DNA from: Kribbella italica
Lineage (GTDB): Bacteria; Actinomycetota; Actinomycetes; Propionibacteriales; Kribbellaceae
Direction: 5' to 3'
Assembly: GCF_014205135.1 (NCBI RefSeq)
Contig: NZ_JACHMY010000001.1
Span: 6,138,001 to 6,202,000, forward strand
DNA length: 64,000 bases
The notes under the pieces were generated by a model. The model made no database searches. It saw only the letters and a list, made by a program, of their open reading frames with translations, and was not told where the DNA came from. Positions 17,139 through 25,349 of the stretch are shown in pieces. The translations under genes were made by a program, and so were the position numbers. Within the stretch, counting starts at the first letter, position 1. Every line of letters begins with the position of its first letter.

Positions 17139-17831
17139 ATGCGGGTACTGGTGGTGGACGACGACCGGGCGGTCCGGGACTCGCTGCGCCGTTCGCTGGA
17201 GTTCAACGACTTCGAGGTGGTGACGGCCTCCGACGGCGCCGAGGCGCTCGCGGTGATCGGCAACGTCGAGCCCGACGTGGTCGTGATGGACGTGATGATG
17301 CCGCGCCTGGACGGGCTGGAGACGACCAAGGCGCTGCGGGCCGCGGGCAACAACGTGCCGATCCTGGTGCTGACCGCGCGGGACGCGGTGGCCGACCGGG
17401 TCGACGGCCTCGACGCCGGCGGCGACGACTACCTGACCAAGCCGTTCGCGCTGGAGGAACTGCTCGCGCGCCTGCGCGCCTTGCTGCGCCGCAGCGCGAC
17501 GCCCGGCGAGGGCGGCCCGCGCGGCGAAGTGTTGCAGTACGCCGACCTCGTGGTCGACGTGGACGCGCACGAGGTGCACCGCGGCGACGTCGCGATCCAG
17601 CTGACCCGGACCGAGTTCTCGCTGCTGGAGCTGCTGATCCGCAACCCGCGCCGCGTGCTCGAGCGCGCCGTCATCCTGGACGCCGTCTGGGGCTACGACT
17701 TCCCGACCACCGCCAACTCCCTCGAGGTCTACGTCGGGTACCTCCGCCGCAAGACCGAGGTCAACGGCCTGCCCCGCCTGATCCACACCGTCCGCGGCAT
17801 CGGCTACGTCCTCAGGGACACCCCACCGTGA
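17139..17831 (+). CDS. mprA: MprA-like OmpR-family response regulator
   Basis: 230 aa from the ATG at 17139 (GGGGAGCGGCGG upstream), giving the usual start MRVLVVDDD; an in-frame GTG at 17067 would add 24 unusual residues. The receiver domain (1-120) has the acidic pair DDD, phospho-acceptor Asp in VVVMDVMMP (about residue 51), Thr in VLTARDA and Lys in LTKPF. The winged-helix DNA-binding domain (about 135-230) ends LIHTVRGIGYVLR. Stop overlaps the kinase start (GTGA). In mycobacteria MprAB senses envelope and detergent stress and controls pepD, the same gene found downstream here. Confidence 0.88.
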   Translation: MRVLVVDDDRAVRDSLRRSLEFNDFEVVTASDGAEALAVIGNVEPDVVVMDVMMPRLDGLETTKALRAAGNNVPILVLTARDAVADRVDGLDAGGDDYLTKPFALEELLARLRALLRRSATPGEGGPRGEVLQYADLVVDVDAHEVHRGDVAIQLTRTEFSLLELLIRNPRRVLERAVILDAVWGYDFPTTANSLEVYVGYLRRKTEVNGLPRLIHTVRGIGYVLRDTPP

Positions 17832-19555
17832 GTTCGCAACCCCCGGACTTCCCGAAGTACGGCGGCAGCGGGCGGATTCCCCCGACTCCAACCCCCAGGC
17901 CTGCGTCACCGAGCAGCGGGAACGCACCCGGCGGAGGCGGTACGGGTGGCCCTGGGGCCCAGGGCCCGATAGGCGCCGGCGGAATCACCCCCGCTGCCGG
18001 CATGGGTCGGACCGACCAGGGCGATTCCGCTGCCAACACCCCGAAGGCTTGGCTGAACGGCAACGGGAATCGGATGGCGGCGACCGCTGCCCGGACGCAG
18101 AGCTGGTGGCAGGAGAAGCTGCACCGGCTGAGTCTGCACGCCCGGGTCACCCTGCTGGCGGCCGTGGCCGTGGGCTTCGCCGTCGCGCTGGTCAGCGTCT
18201 CGGCGTACGTGACCGTGCGCCAGCAGATGTACCAGAACCTCGACAACAGCCTGGTGGACCGCGCCTCGCAGGCCGCCAAGAACGGCGTCTTGACCAGCCA
18301 GAAAAACCTGGTGCAGATCCCGACCGACGCCTTCGGCCTCAGCGACCTCCGGCTCGGCGTCTACCTCACCACCGGTCAGCCCATCGGCGCGACCAACAGC
18401 TACCTACCGCCGATGGGCCCCGCCGAGCTGGACATCGCGCGGAACCCGTCCGACGAGGCCAGCGTGCGGACCTTCGGCACGCGCAACGGCGAGCACTTCC
18501 GGGTCGTCGCCGTCCCGGCCCGGTTCTGCCCGTACGTCGCGAACAGCTGCGATCCCGAGGACGGGCAGACGCAGCCGGCCGCGTTGGTCGTGGCACAGTC
18601 GCTCGATCCGATCGACCGGACCCTGCACAACCTCGGGATCGTGCTCTGGGCGTTCGGCCTGGTCGGCGTGATCGGCGCGGCGCTCGCCGGGAACGCGATC
18701 GCCCAGTCAGGCCTCAGGCCGCTGACCCGGTTGACAGGCGCCGCCGAGCACGTCGCCCGGACGGAAGAGCTGCGGCCGATCCCGGTGACAGGTTCGGACG
18801 AGATCTCCCGGCTCGCCCAGGCGTTCAACGCGATGCTGCAGGCCCTGGCGCGCTCTCAGGACCGCCAGCGCAGACTCGTCGGCGACGCCGGACACGAGCT
18901 ACGGACACCGTTGACGAGCATCCGGACCAACCTCGACCTACTCGCCCAGGCCGACAAGCGCGGCGGGCTGCGACCGGAGGACCGGCAGCAGCTGCTGGAG
19001 GACGTCCGCGCTCAGATGGACGAGCTGACCACACTGATCGGCGACCTGACCGAGCTGGCCCGCGACACCCCGCAGGTCCGCGACGCCGAGCTGATCGAGC
19101 TGGCGAACGTGGTCGAGGACGCCGTACTGAAGGTGCGCCGGCGCGCTCCCGGGCTGGAGTGGGACGTGCAGCTGGCGCCGTTCCCCGTGTGGGGCGACGA
19201 GCGGTTGCTCGGTCGCGCGGTGACGAACCTGCTCGACAACGCCGCGAAGTACAGCACCCCCGACGTTCCCCCCGCCGCCGGCGAGCCGCCGTCCCGGGTG
19301 ATCGTCCGCCTGCGCGACGGCGTCCTCACGGTCACCGACAGCGGCCCCGGCATCGCCGAGGCCGACCTGCCGCACGTGTTCGACCGCTTCTACCGCTCCA
19401 GCGAAGCCCGCAGCCGCCCCGGCTCCGGCCTCGGCCTGGCCATCGTCAAACACGCGGCCGAACAGCACGGCGGCATGATCTACGCCCGCAACGCCCCCAC
19501 CGGCGGAGCCCAGTTCACCCTCTGGCTCCCCCACGCCGCCACCCAGTCCCGCTGA
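17828..19555 (+). CDS. mprB: MprB-like sensor histidine kinase
   Basis: 575 aa. A long Pro/Gly-rich cytoplasmic lead (about 95 residues) precedes the first membrane helix (about 103-128). An extracytoplasmic sensor loop of roughly 140 residues contains a Cys pair (RFCPYVANSCDPEDG). After the second helix (about 265-287) come HAMP, the H-box GDAGHELRTPLTSIRTN, the N-box NLLDNAAKYS and the G boxes DSGPGI and GSGLGLAIV. Longer than mycobacterial MprB because of the N-terminal tail. It is coupled to mprA by a 4-bp overlap. The signal is probably cell-envelope damage, by family analogy. Confidence 0.88.
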   Translation: MSSQPPDFPKYGGSGRIPPTPTPRPASPSSGNAPGGGGTGGPGAQGPIGAGGITPAAGMGRTDQGDSAANTPKAWLNGNGNRMAATAARTQSWWQEKLHRLSLHARVTLLAAVAVGFAVALVSVSAYVTVRQQMYQNLDNSLVDRASQAAKNGVLTSQKNLVQIPTDAFGLSDLRLGVYLTTGQPIGATNSYLPPMGPAELDIARNPSDEASVRTFGTRNGEHFRVVAVPARFCPYVANSCDPEDGQTQPAALVVAQSLDPIDRTLHNLGIVLWAFGLVGVIGAALAGNAIAQSGLRPLTRLTGAAEHVARTEELRPIPVTGSDEISRLAQAFNAMLQALARSQDRQRRLVGDAGHELRTPLTSIRTNLDLLAQADKRGGLRPEDRQQLLEDVRAQMDELTTLIGDLTELARDTPQVRDAELIELANVVEDAVLKVRRRAPGLEWDVQLAPFPVWGDERLLGRAVTNLLDNAAKYSTPDVPPAAGEPPSRVIVRLRDGVLTVTDSGPGIAEADLPHVFDRFYRSSEARSRPGSGLGLAIVKHAAEQHGGMIYARNAPTGGAQFTLWLPHAATQSR

Positions 19556-19558
19556 CCC

Positions 19559-19581
19559 CCACCACCCCACCGGGGTAGTGG
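19559..19581 (+). terminator. hairpin after mprB
   Basis: CCACCACCCC / GGGGTAGTGG (9 of 10 paired) with a 3-nt loop, 3 bp after the kinase stop. It would partly separate the two-component operon from the protease gene, which has its own repeat-containing upstream region. Confidence 0.5.
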
Positions 19582-19680
19582 AGGGCCTCGTACTACTCCT
19601 CTTTCCGGCCGGAGCGGCCTCAGCCCCCGAGGACCTCTCCGGCCGCATCACCGCGGGCCTCAGCCGGAAACTCCCTCTCT

Positions 19681-19762
19681 TCACAGCTTCGTCACAGAAT
19701 CCTCAGCGGAAGCTCACGGAGTTCTTTGGCTGCTCTGACGGGATCTTCAGGGCTCTCTCAGG
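19681..19762 (+). promoter_or_regulatory. array of seven 11-bp phased TCA repeats upstream of pepD
   Basis: From 19681, units start every 11 bp: TCACAGCTTCG, TCACAGAATCC, TCAGCGGAAGC, TCACGGAGTTC, TTTGGCTGCTC, TGACGGGATCT, TCAGGGCTCTC, then TCAGG. Five of seven full units begin TCA(C/G). Regular 11-bp phasing is a hallmark of cooperative OmpR-class binding, and the same motif TCAGCGGA occurs before mprA. Confidence 0.6.
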
Positions 19763-19783
19763 TCCGGCGCCCATGGTTGACCC

Positions 19784-21202
19784 ATGACCGAGAACCAGCC
19801 GCACCAGCCGCAGAACCAGCCCGGGAACGACACCCCGGCCCAGGGTTCGACGTACGGGAACCAGGCTCCGCAGGGGACGCCACCGTCGTACGGCTCGAGT
19901 CCGCAGGAGCGTACTCAGCAGCTGCCGACGACCGGCTACGGCCAGCACGCGCAACAGCAGTACGCGCCGCAGGGCCAGGGGCGTTACCAAGGCGGTCAGT
20001 TCGGTACGACCGGGGCGCATCAGGGGGCGTCGCCGGGTACCAACTGGCCACCGCCGTTCGGCCCCCAGCCGCCGGCCCAGCCGGAGCGTCCCAAGCCCAA
20101 GCGGCGTGGGCTGGCTCTGGTGGCGCTGACCGCACTGCTGGTCGGGACCGCCGGCGGCGTGGGTGGTGCGGCTGTTTACTCGGCCACGAACGACTCCAGC
20201 GCGACCCCGTCGGTGACCGCCCCGCTGAACGGCGGGCAAGCGGCTCCGGCGTCCGCGCCGAACGGCTCGGTGCAGCAGGCCGCGGCCAAGGTGCTGCCGA
20301 GTGTGGTGAAGATCGCCTTCACCACCAACCAGGGCAGCGGTACGGGTTCGGGCATCGTGATCAGCAAGGACGGTCTGATCGTCACCAACAACCACGTGGT
20401 GGCGGGTGCCGGTCAGGGCGGCGAGCTGAGCGTGATCCTGAACGACGGCCGTACGGTCTCCGCGACCGTGGTCGGCACCGACCCCCTGACTGATCTCGCG
20501 GTGATCCGCGCCGACGCCAAGGACCTGACGCCCGCCGCCCTCGGTTCGAGCGGCAACCTGGCCGTCGGGCAGGGCGTGGTCGCGATCGGTTCGCCGTTCG
20601 GCCTCGACGCCACCGTGACCAGCGGCATCGTCTCGGCGCTCAACCGCCCGGTCACGTCGGGCGGGGAGAGCGAGAACGACAGCACGACAGTCTTTCCCGC
20701 AGTACAAACGGACGCCGCGATCAATCCGGGAAACTCCGGCGGCGCCCTGATCGACCTTGCCGGCCAGGTGGTCGGAATCAACAGCGCGATCAAAACCGCC
20801 GGAGGATCGGGACAATCCGAAGGCGGAAACATCGGCCTGGGCTTCGCAATCCCGATCGACCAGGCCAAGCCGATCATCGACGAGCTGGTGGCCAAGGGCA
20901 AGGCCACCCATGCGCGGCTCGGAGTGCAGGTCGGCAACGCGCAGTCTTCCGGCGGGCTCACTCAAGGAGCAACCCTCGGCAAGGTGACGTCCGGCGGTGC
21001 GGCGGACAAGGCCGGCCTGAAGAGCGGTGACGTGGTCACCGCGATCGACGGCAAGGCGATTGCGTCAGGGGACGCGTTGGTCGCCGCGGTCCGTTCGCAC
21101 CGTCCGGACGATGAAGTGACGATCACCTACAACCGCTCCGGCCAGACCGGCCAGACGGCGAAGGCGAAGCTCGGCTCCGACAACGGCAACCCCACGGGGT
21201 GA
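19784..21202 (+). CDS. pepD: PepD/HtrA-like membrane serine protease with PDZ domain
   Basis: 472 aa. A Gln/Pro/Gly-rich cytoplasmic N-terminus (1-105) is followed by a basic stretch and one membrane helix (about 108-131). The trypsin-like domain has the triad H204 (TNNHVV), D237 (LTDLAV) and S318 (NPGNSGGALI). A PDZ domain (about 375-465) contains GAADKAGLKSGDVVTAIDG. It should degrade or refold damaged extracytoplasmic proteins. The mprA-mprB-pepD order is conserved in actinobacteria. There is no Shine-Dalgarno box, and the ATG sits 22 bp after the regulatory repeats, so the mRNA may be leaderless. Confidence 0.9.
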   Translation: MTENQPHQPQNQPGNDTPAQGSTYGNQAPQGTPPSYGSSPQERTQQLPTTGYGQHAQQQYAPQGQGRYQGGQFGTTGAHQGASPGTNWPPPFGPQPPAQPERPKPKRRGLALVALTALLVGTAGGVGGAAVYSATNDSSATPSVTAPLNGGQAAPASAPNGSVQQAAAKVLPSVVKIAFTTNQGSGTGSGIVISKDGLIVTNNHVVAGAGQGGELSVILNDGRTVSATVVGTDPLTDLAVIRADAKDLTPAALGSSGNLAVGQGVVAIGSPFGLDATVTSGIVSALNRPVTSGGESENDSTTVFPAVQTDAAINPGNSGGALIDLAGQVVGINSAIKTAGGSGQSEGGNIGLGFAIPIDQAKPIIDELVAKGKATHARLGVQVGNAQSSGGLTQGATLGKVTSGGAADKAGLKSGDVVTAIDGKAIASGDALVAAVRSHRPDDEVTITYNRSGQTGQTAKAKLGSDNGNPTG

Positions 21203-21207
21203 ACTCG

Positions 21208-21235
21208 GTGCCGGGGGCCCCTCCTCCCCCGGCAC
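21208..21235 (+). terminator. strong terminator after pepD
   Basis: Perfect 10-bp stem GTGCCGGGGG / CCCCCGGCAC with an 8-nt loop, 5 bp beyond the protease stop. Confidence 0.8.
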
Positions 21236-21249
21236 CCGAACCACGAACC

Positions 21250-21284
21250 GGGACTCCGACCGCCCACCGAGCGGCCGGAGTCCC
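21250..21284 (+). terminator. second terminator hairpin after pepD
   Basis: Arms GGGACTCCGACCGC and GCGGCCGGAGTCCC (13 of 14 paired), 7-nt loop, followed by GTTCTGT. It forms a tandem terminator with the preceding hairpin. Confidence 0.7.
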
Positions 21285-21327
21285 GTTCTGTCGTCAACGG
21301 CCGGATCACCGATTCCACCTCCTCAGC

Positions 21328-21343
21328 TGTCGGCTTTCCGACA
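21328..21343. promoter_or_regulatory. inverted repeat upstream of chitinase gene
   Basis: TGTCGG-CTTT-CCGACA, a perfect 6-bp inverted repeat about 80 bp before the chitinase start. It may be an operator or part of a leader hairpin. It does not resemble the DasR site. Confidence 0.3.
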
Positions 21344-21419
21344 TGTCGTAGCCGCCGGTTCTCCCAACGCCTACGGTGAAGAAACGAAAGGTCACTGCGT
21401 ATTGGACTGAGGAGCGGCC

Positions 21420-22682
21420 ATGAACCGACGGATCGGGACCGTGTTCGCGAGTGCGATGGCAGTCGGGGTGCTGCTCGCGTCGGCCGGGCTGGTGGCTCAG
21501 GCCGGCCCGTCGTCGGTCCAAGCAGCCTGTACGGCGGCCGCCTGGGCCGAGGGCGTCAGCTACCCGGCCGGCGCCACCGTGACCTACCAGAACCGTTCGT
21601 ACGCCGCCCGCTCCGCGCACACCGCCCCACCCGGCTCCGGATGGAACCCGGTCGCGGCTCCCTCCCTCTGGCTCGACCAAGGCGCCTGCGACAGCACCCC
21701 GCCGACCACGCCGCCACCCGGCTCCGCGACCTGCGCGGTGAAGTCCCGCCCGGCCGGCAAGGTCCTGCACGGCTACTGGGAGAACTGGGACGGCGCCGCC
21801 AACGGCGTGCACCCGCCGTTCGGCTGGACGCCGATCACCGACGCCCGGATCGGCCAGCACGGCTACAACGTGATCAACGCGGCGTTCCCGGTGATCCTGT
21901 CCGACGGCACGGTCAAGTGGGAGGACGGGATGGACGCAACCGTGAAGGTCGCGACGCCCGCGGAGATGTGCGCGGCGAAGGCGGCGGGCCAGACCATCCT
22001 GCTGTCGATCGGCGGCGCGACCGCGGGGATCGACCTCAGCTCGTCCACCGTCGCCGACCGGTTCGTCGCGACCGTCGTACCGATCCTCAAGCAGTACAAC
22101 TTCGACGGGATCGACATCGACGTCGAGACCGGCCTGACCGGCAGCGGCAACATCAACCAGCTGTCCACCTCGCAGGCCAACCTGATCCGGATCATCGACG
22201 GCGTGCTGGCCCAGATGCCGTCGAACTTCGGCCTGACGATGGCGCCCGAGACGGCATACGTCACCGGCGGCAGCGTCACCTACGGCTCGATCTGGGGCTC
22301 GTACCTGCCGATTATCAAGAAGTACGCCGACAACGGCCGCCTGTGGTGGCTGAACATGCAGTACTACAACGGCAGCATGTACGGCTGCTCCGGCGACTCG
22401 TACTCCGCCGGCACCGTCCAGGGCTTCGTCGCCCAGACCACCTGCCTCAACAACGGCCTCGTCATCCAGGGCGTCACCATCCGCGTCCCGTACGACAAGC
22501 AGGTGCCCGGTCTGCCCGCCCAGAACGGCGCCGGCGGCGGCTACATGGCGCCGTCCCTGGTCTCCCAGTCCTGGAACAGCTTCAACGGCCAGCTCAAAGG
22601 CCTGATGACCTGGTCGATCAACTGGGACGGCTCGAAGAACTGGACCTTCGGCGACAACGTCAAGTCACTGCAAGGCCGCTGA
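21420..22682 (+). CDS. secreted GH18 chitinase with CBM5/12 domain
   Basis: 420 aa. The signal peptide is about 36 residues (basic start, Ala/Leu core). A chitin-binding CBM5/12 domain (about 40-80) with CTAAAWAEGVSYPAGATV and exposed Trp/Tyr residues comes next, then a Thr/Pro linker. The GH18 barrel follows (about 105-420), with the catalytic motif DGIDIDVE. Conserved tail Trp in LMTWSINWDG. It hydrolyses chitin outside the cell. GAGGAG ribosome site. A hairpin follows directly (22699-22729). Monocistronic between strong terminators. Confidence 0.93.
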   Translation: MNRRIGTVFASAMAVGVLLASAGLVAQAGPSSVQAACTAAAWAEGVSYPAGATVTYQNRSYAARSAHTAPPGSGWNPVAAPSLWLDQGACDSTPPTTPPPGSATCAVKSRPAGKVLHGYWENWDGAANGVHPPFGWTPITDARIGQHGYNVINAAFPVILSDGTVKWEDGMDATVKVATPAEMCAAKAAGQTILLSIGGATAGIDLSSSTVADRFVATVVPILKQYNFDGIDIDVETGLTGSGNINQLSTSQANLIRIIDGVLAQMPSNFGLTMAPETAYVTGGSVTYGSIWGSYLPIIKKYADNGRLWWLNMQYYNGSMYGCSGDSYSAGTVQGFVAQTTCLNNGLVIQGVTIRVPYDKQVPGLPAQNGAGGGYMAPSLVSQSWNSFNGQLKGLMTWSINWDGSKNWTFGDNVKSLQGR

Positions 22683-22698
22683 CGTCTAATTGTGTCGC

Positions 22699-22729
22699 GG
22701 GCGGACCGAGCGCCGAGTACGGTCCGCCC
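22699..22729 (+). terminator. chitinase terminator abutting next start codon
   Basis: GGGCGGACCG / CGGTCCGCCC, a perfect 10-bp stem with an 11-nt loop whose last base is immediately before the ATG of the DinB-fold gene. It can end the chitinase transcript. It also leaves that next gene without a normal ribosome site. Confidence 0.65.
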
Positions 22730-23245
22730 ATGACGTTTTCTCGCGAGCGGCCGCCGTTTGTTGCTGATGAGCGGACCCAGTTGGTCGGGTGGCTGGATCA
22801 GCAGCGGGCGCTGGTGCGGTGGAAGTGCGAAGGGCTCGCCGAGGCCGACGAGCTGCGGTCGGTGCTGCCCACGTCGCCCGCGATGACGATGGCGGGGCTG
22901 GTCTACCACCTGCGCTGGGTCGAGCACTGCTGGTTCGAGGTCCTGTTCCTGAACGGCTCGTCGGCGGAGAACCCGCAGTTCGACGAGTCGCTGCCCGAGG
23001 ACGCCGACATGATGCCGACCGTGCCGCTGAAGCAGCTGCTGGACGAGTTCGAGGCGCAGTGCGAGCGGTCGAACGAGATCATCGCCGCGCACTCCCTCGA
23101 CGAGACCGGCCGGCACCCCGACTTCAAGTCCGGTCAGGCGACGCTGCGCTGGATGGTGCTGCACATGATCGAGGAGACCGCGCGCCACGTCGGCCACCTC
23201 GACACCATCCGCGAGCTGCTCGACGGCGAGAAGGGGTATTACTAG
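22730..23245 (+). CDS. DinB-fold (DUF664) protein
   Basis: 171 aa four-helix-bundle protein of the DinB/mycothiol S-transferase superfamily. The likely metal site is three His: one in GLVYHLRWVEHCWF and one in MIEETARHVGHLDTIRELL. Related proteins are bacillithiol or mycothiol-dependent S-transferases; the substrate is unknown. The ATG at 22730 follows a hairpin without a Shine-Dalgarno box, so a leaderless mRNA, with its promoter inside the hairpin region, is plausible. The pirin gene starts 5 bp after the stop. Confidence 0.85.
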   Translation: MTFSRERPPFVADERTQLVGWLDQQRALVRWKCEGLAEADELRSVLPTSPAMTMAGLVYHLRWVEHCWFEVLFLNGSSAENPQFDESLPEDADMMPTVPLKQLLDEFEAQCERSNEIIAAHSLDETGRHPDFKSGQATLRWMVLHMIEETARHVGHLDTIRELLDGEKGYY

Positions 23246-23250
23246 TCGGT

Positions 23251-23961
23251 GTGAGCATCGACGTACGCCGTGCGGGTGACCGGTTCCTGACCACCGAGGA
23301 CTGGCTGGAGTCGCGCCACTCGTTCTCCTTCGGCCCGTACTACGACCCGGCGAACGTCGGGTTCGGCGCCCTGCTCGTGCACAACGACGAAGTGGTTGCC
23401 CCCGGCACCGGGTTCGACCTGCACCCGCACCAGGACCTGGAGATCGTCACCTGGGTCCTGCGCGGCGCGCTCGTGCACCAGGACTCCGAGGGCCACAGCG
23501 GCATCGTGTACCCCGGCCTCGCGCAGCGGATGAGCGCGGGCAGCGGGATCCGGCACTCGGAGAAGAACGACGCGGGCGAGCCCGTGCGCTACGTGCAGAT
23601 GTGGGTCCGGCCCGACGAGATCGACCTGGCGCCGTCGTACCAGCAAGCTGAGGTCGACGAGGCGTTGAGCACCGGTGAGCTGGTCCCGATCGCCTCGGGC
23701 CTGGCCAAGCACGCCACGAGTACGGCGATCCGGATCAACCAGCGCGGCGCCGGAATGACGGTCGCACGGCTGCGGCCGGAGGGCACGGTCGAGCTGCCGG
23801 TGGCGCCGTACGTGCACGTGTTCGTTGCCCTCGGCTCCGTCACCCTCGAAGGCGCCGGCGAACTCCACGAGGCCGACGCCGCCCGGATCGTCGCGGCCGA
23901 CGGCCAGCGCGTCACCGCGGGTGCAGGCGGCGCCGAGATCCTCGTCTGGGAGATGCGTTAG
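23251..23961 (+). CDS. pirin-family bicupin protein
   Basis: 236 aa with GTG start. The N-terminal cupin carries the pirin metal motif DLHPHQDLEIVTWVLRG (His, His, then Glu/His further on) and HSGIVYPGLAQRMSAGSGI. The C-terminal cupin is shorter. Pirins are Fe-binding proteins, some with quercetinase activity, others acting as redox sensors. Follows the DinB-fold gene by 5 bp and so is probably co-transcribed. Its stop overlaps that of the convergent mutarotase gene. Confidence 0.9.
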   Translation: MSIDVRRAGDRFLTTEDWLESRHSFSFGPYYDPANVGFGALLVHNDEVVAPGTGFDLHPHQDLEIVTWVLRGALVHQDSEGHSGIVYPGLAQRMSAGSGIRHSEKNDAGEPVRYVQMWVRPDEIDLAPSYQQAEVDEALSTGELVPIASGLAKHATSTAIRINQRGAGMTVARLRPEGTVELPVAPYVHVFVALGSVTLEGAGELHEADAARIVAADGQRVTAGAGGAEILVWEMR

Positions 23962-24272
23962 CCGGTCTGCAGCGACATGGTCCAGACATGCTGCAGCGGT
24001 CCGCCGTTCTCGGCGAAGCCCTCGACGAACTGGCTCATGTGCTGCTGCCAGCGCTGATCGACCGGGTCGTTCGCGAGCTGGGCCACGGCGGCCTCGTAGT
24101 CGTCGCACTCGACCAGGTGGAACAGGTCCCGGCCGCTGCGCCAGATGCTCCAGTCGGTGATGCCGGCGGCGTTCATCACCCCGATGAGCTCGGGCCAGAC
24201 CCGGGCGTGCTCGAGCGCGTAGGACTCTTCGGTGCCGGCGATCAGCCGGCTGTGCAGGGCGAGGCGGGTCAC
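23958..24272 (-). CDS. rhaM: L-rhamnose mutarotase
   Basis: 104 aa from a GTG at 24272; the long frame upstream is a shadow. Family signature: LHSRLIAGTEESYALEHARVWPEL (split here as LHSRLIAGTEE and YALEHARVWPE) and ITDWSIWRSGRDLFHLVECDD, with catalytic His in LEHARVWP. The enzyme interconverts alpha and beta L-rhamnose. It is an isolated copy; the possible deoxysugar operon lies 14 kb to the right, at 37-45 kb. Convergent with the pirin gene, with stops overlapping by 4 bp. Confidence 0.87.
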   Translation of the reverse strand: MTRLALHSRLIAGTEESYALEHARVWPELIGVMNAAGITDWSIWRSGRDLFHLVECDDYEAAVAQLANDPVDQRWQQHMSQFVEGFAENGGPLQHVWTMSLQTG

Positions 24273-24395
24273 AACCGGGGAGAATACGCCCCGGAGTGAT
24301 CGAACCGTTACCCGGTTCACCGGCGATCGCCTCGACGTGACCGGCCCACCCTGGCAGGTTGTGTGCCTCCGGTAACCGATTCCCCAGGAGCGCGC

Positions 24396-25196
24396 ATGGC
24401 CGATCGCACCGCCCCCTGGCCTGCCGGTACGCCGAACTGGGTGGATCTGGCCGCGACGGACGCCCGCGCGGCGACCCGGTTCTACGCCGGACTGTTCGGC
24501 TGGCAGTGCGAGCACCAGGACAGTCGCGACTACTGGATCTGCCGCGTCGACGGCGAGGACGTCGGCGGCATCGGCGGCAAGCACCCCGGCACCGAGGCCC
24601 TGCCCAGCCGCTGGACGACGTACCTGGCGACCGCGCACGTCGACCGGACCGCGGCCGCGATCACCGAGGCCGGCGGCCGGGTGCTGCTCGACCCGACCGA
24701 CGTCTCCGTGCACGGCCGGATGGCGATCGCGACCGATCCGAACGACGCGATCTTCGGTCTCTGGCAGGCCACCGACCACATCGGCACCGGCCGCCGGTCG
24801 GAGCCGGGCATGCTGGTCTGGAGCGAGGCCCTCAGTCGCGGGTACGACGAAGCGAAGGCCTTCTACACCAAGGTCTTCGGCTACCGCGTCGAGGAGATCG
24901 GCACCACGTCGGACTTCGGACCCGGCGACCAGTACGCCGACGCCCGGTACGCCGCGCTCTACGCCGCCGGCCGCCCGGTCGCCGGGACCGGCGAGTTCCA
25001 CCCGGACATGCCGGCCGAGACCCGCGCGCACTGGCTGCCGTACTTCGCGACCGCGGACCTCGACGACACCGTCACCCGCGCCGAACGCACCGGCGGCCGG
25101 CTCAGGGGCGATCCGCTCGACACCGACTTCGGCCGGATGGCCGTGCTGACCGACCCGGAGTCGGCCGTGTTCGCGGTGATCCAGCTGTCGGTCTGA
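24396..25196 (+). CDS. two-domain VOC-family protein
   Basis: 266 aa from an ATG at 24396 with AGGAG five bases upstream; a start at 24363 would lack a ribosome site. Two glyoxalase/bleomycin-type VOC modules are seen (about 8-120 and 135-262). Each has the start NWVDLAATDARAATRFYAGL or similar and the closing DPNDAIFGLWQ / DPESAVFAVIQL. Several metal ligands are present, but substrate and activity are unknown. Similar actinobacterial proteins are called hydroxylases without good evidence. Confidence 0.85.
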   Translation: MADRTAPWPAGTPNWVDLAATDARAATRFYAGLFGWQCEHQDSRDYWICRVDGEDVGGIGGKHPGTEALPSRWTTYLATAHVDRTAAAITEAGGRVLLDPTDVSVHGRMAIATDPNDAIFGLWQATDHIGTGRRSEPGMLVWSEALSRGYDEAKAFYTKVFGYRVEEIGTTSDFGPGDQYADARYAALYAAGRPVAGTGEFHPDMPAETRAHWLPYFATADLDDTVTRAERTGGRLRGDPLDTDFGRMAVLTDPESAVFAVIQLSV

Positions 25197-25349
25197 ACGA
25201 AGCTTTGAGGAATCGAAAACCAACCGCCGGGGACGGCTGAGCGTCGTACTACCGTGGCCCGCCTGAGTATTTCCCCCCTCGTGGCAGGCTGGGCACACGC
25301 CGAAGACTGAACGGAAGTGTCAACCCGTCGCCGTGCGAGAGTGGAGATC

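Noticed and set aside
21285..21419. DasR site before the chitinase gene
   Set aside because: The TGGTCTAGACCA-like motif is absent; only a different inverted repeat was found.
22730..23245. DNA-damage role implied by the name DinB
   Set aside because: The fold name is historical. This is the DUF664/S-transferase fold, unrelated to the Y-family polymerase at 33110.
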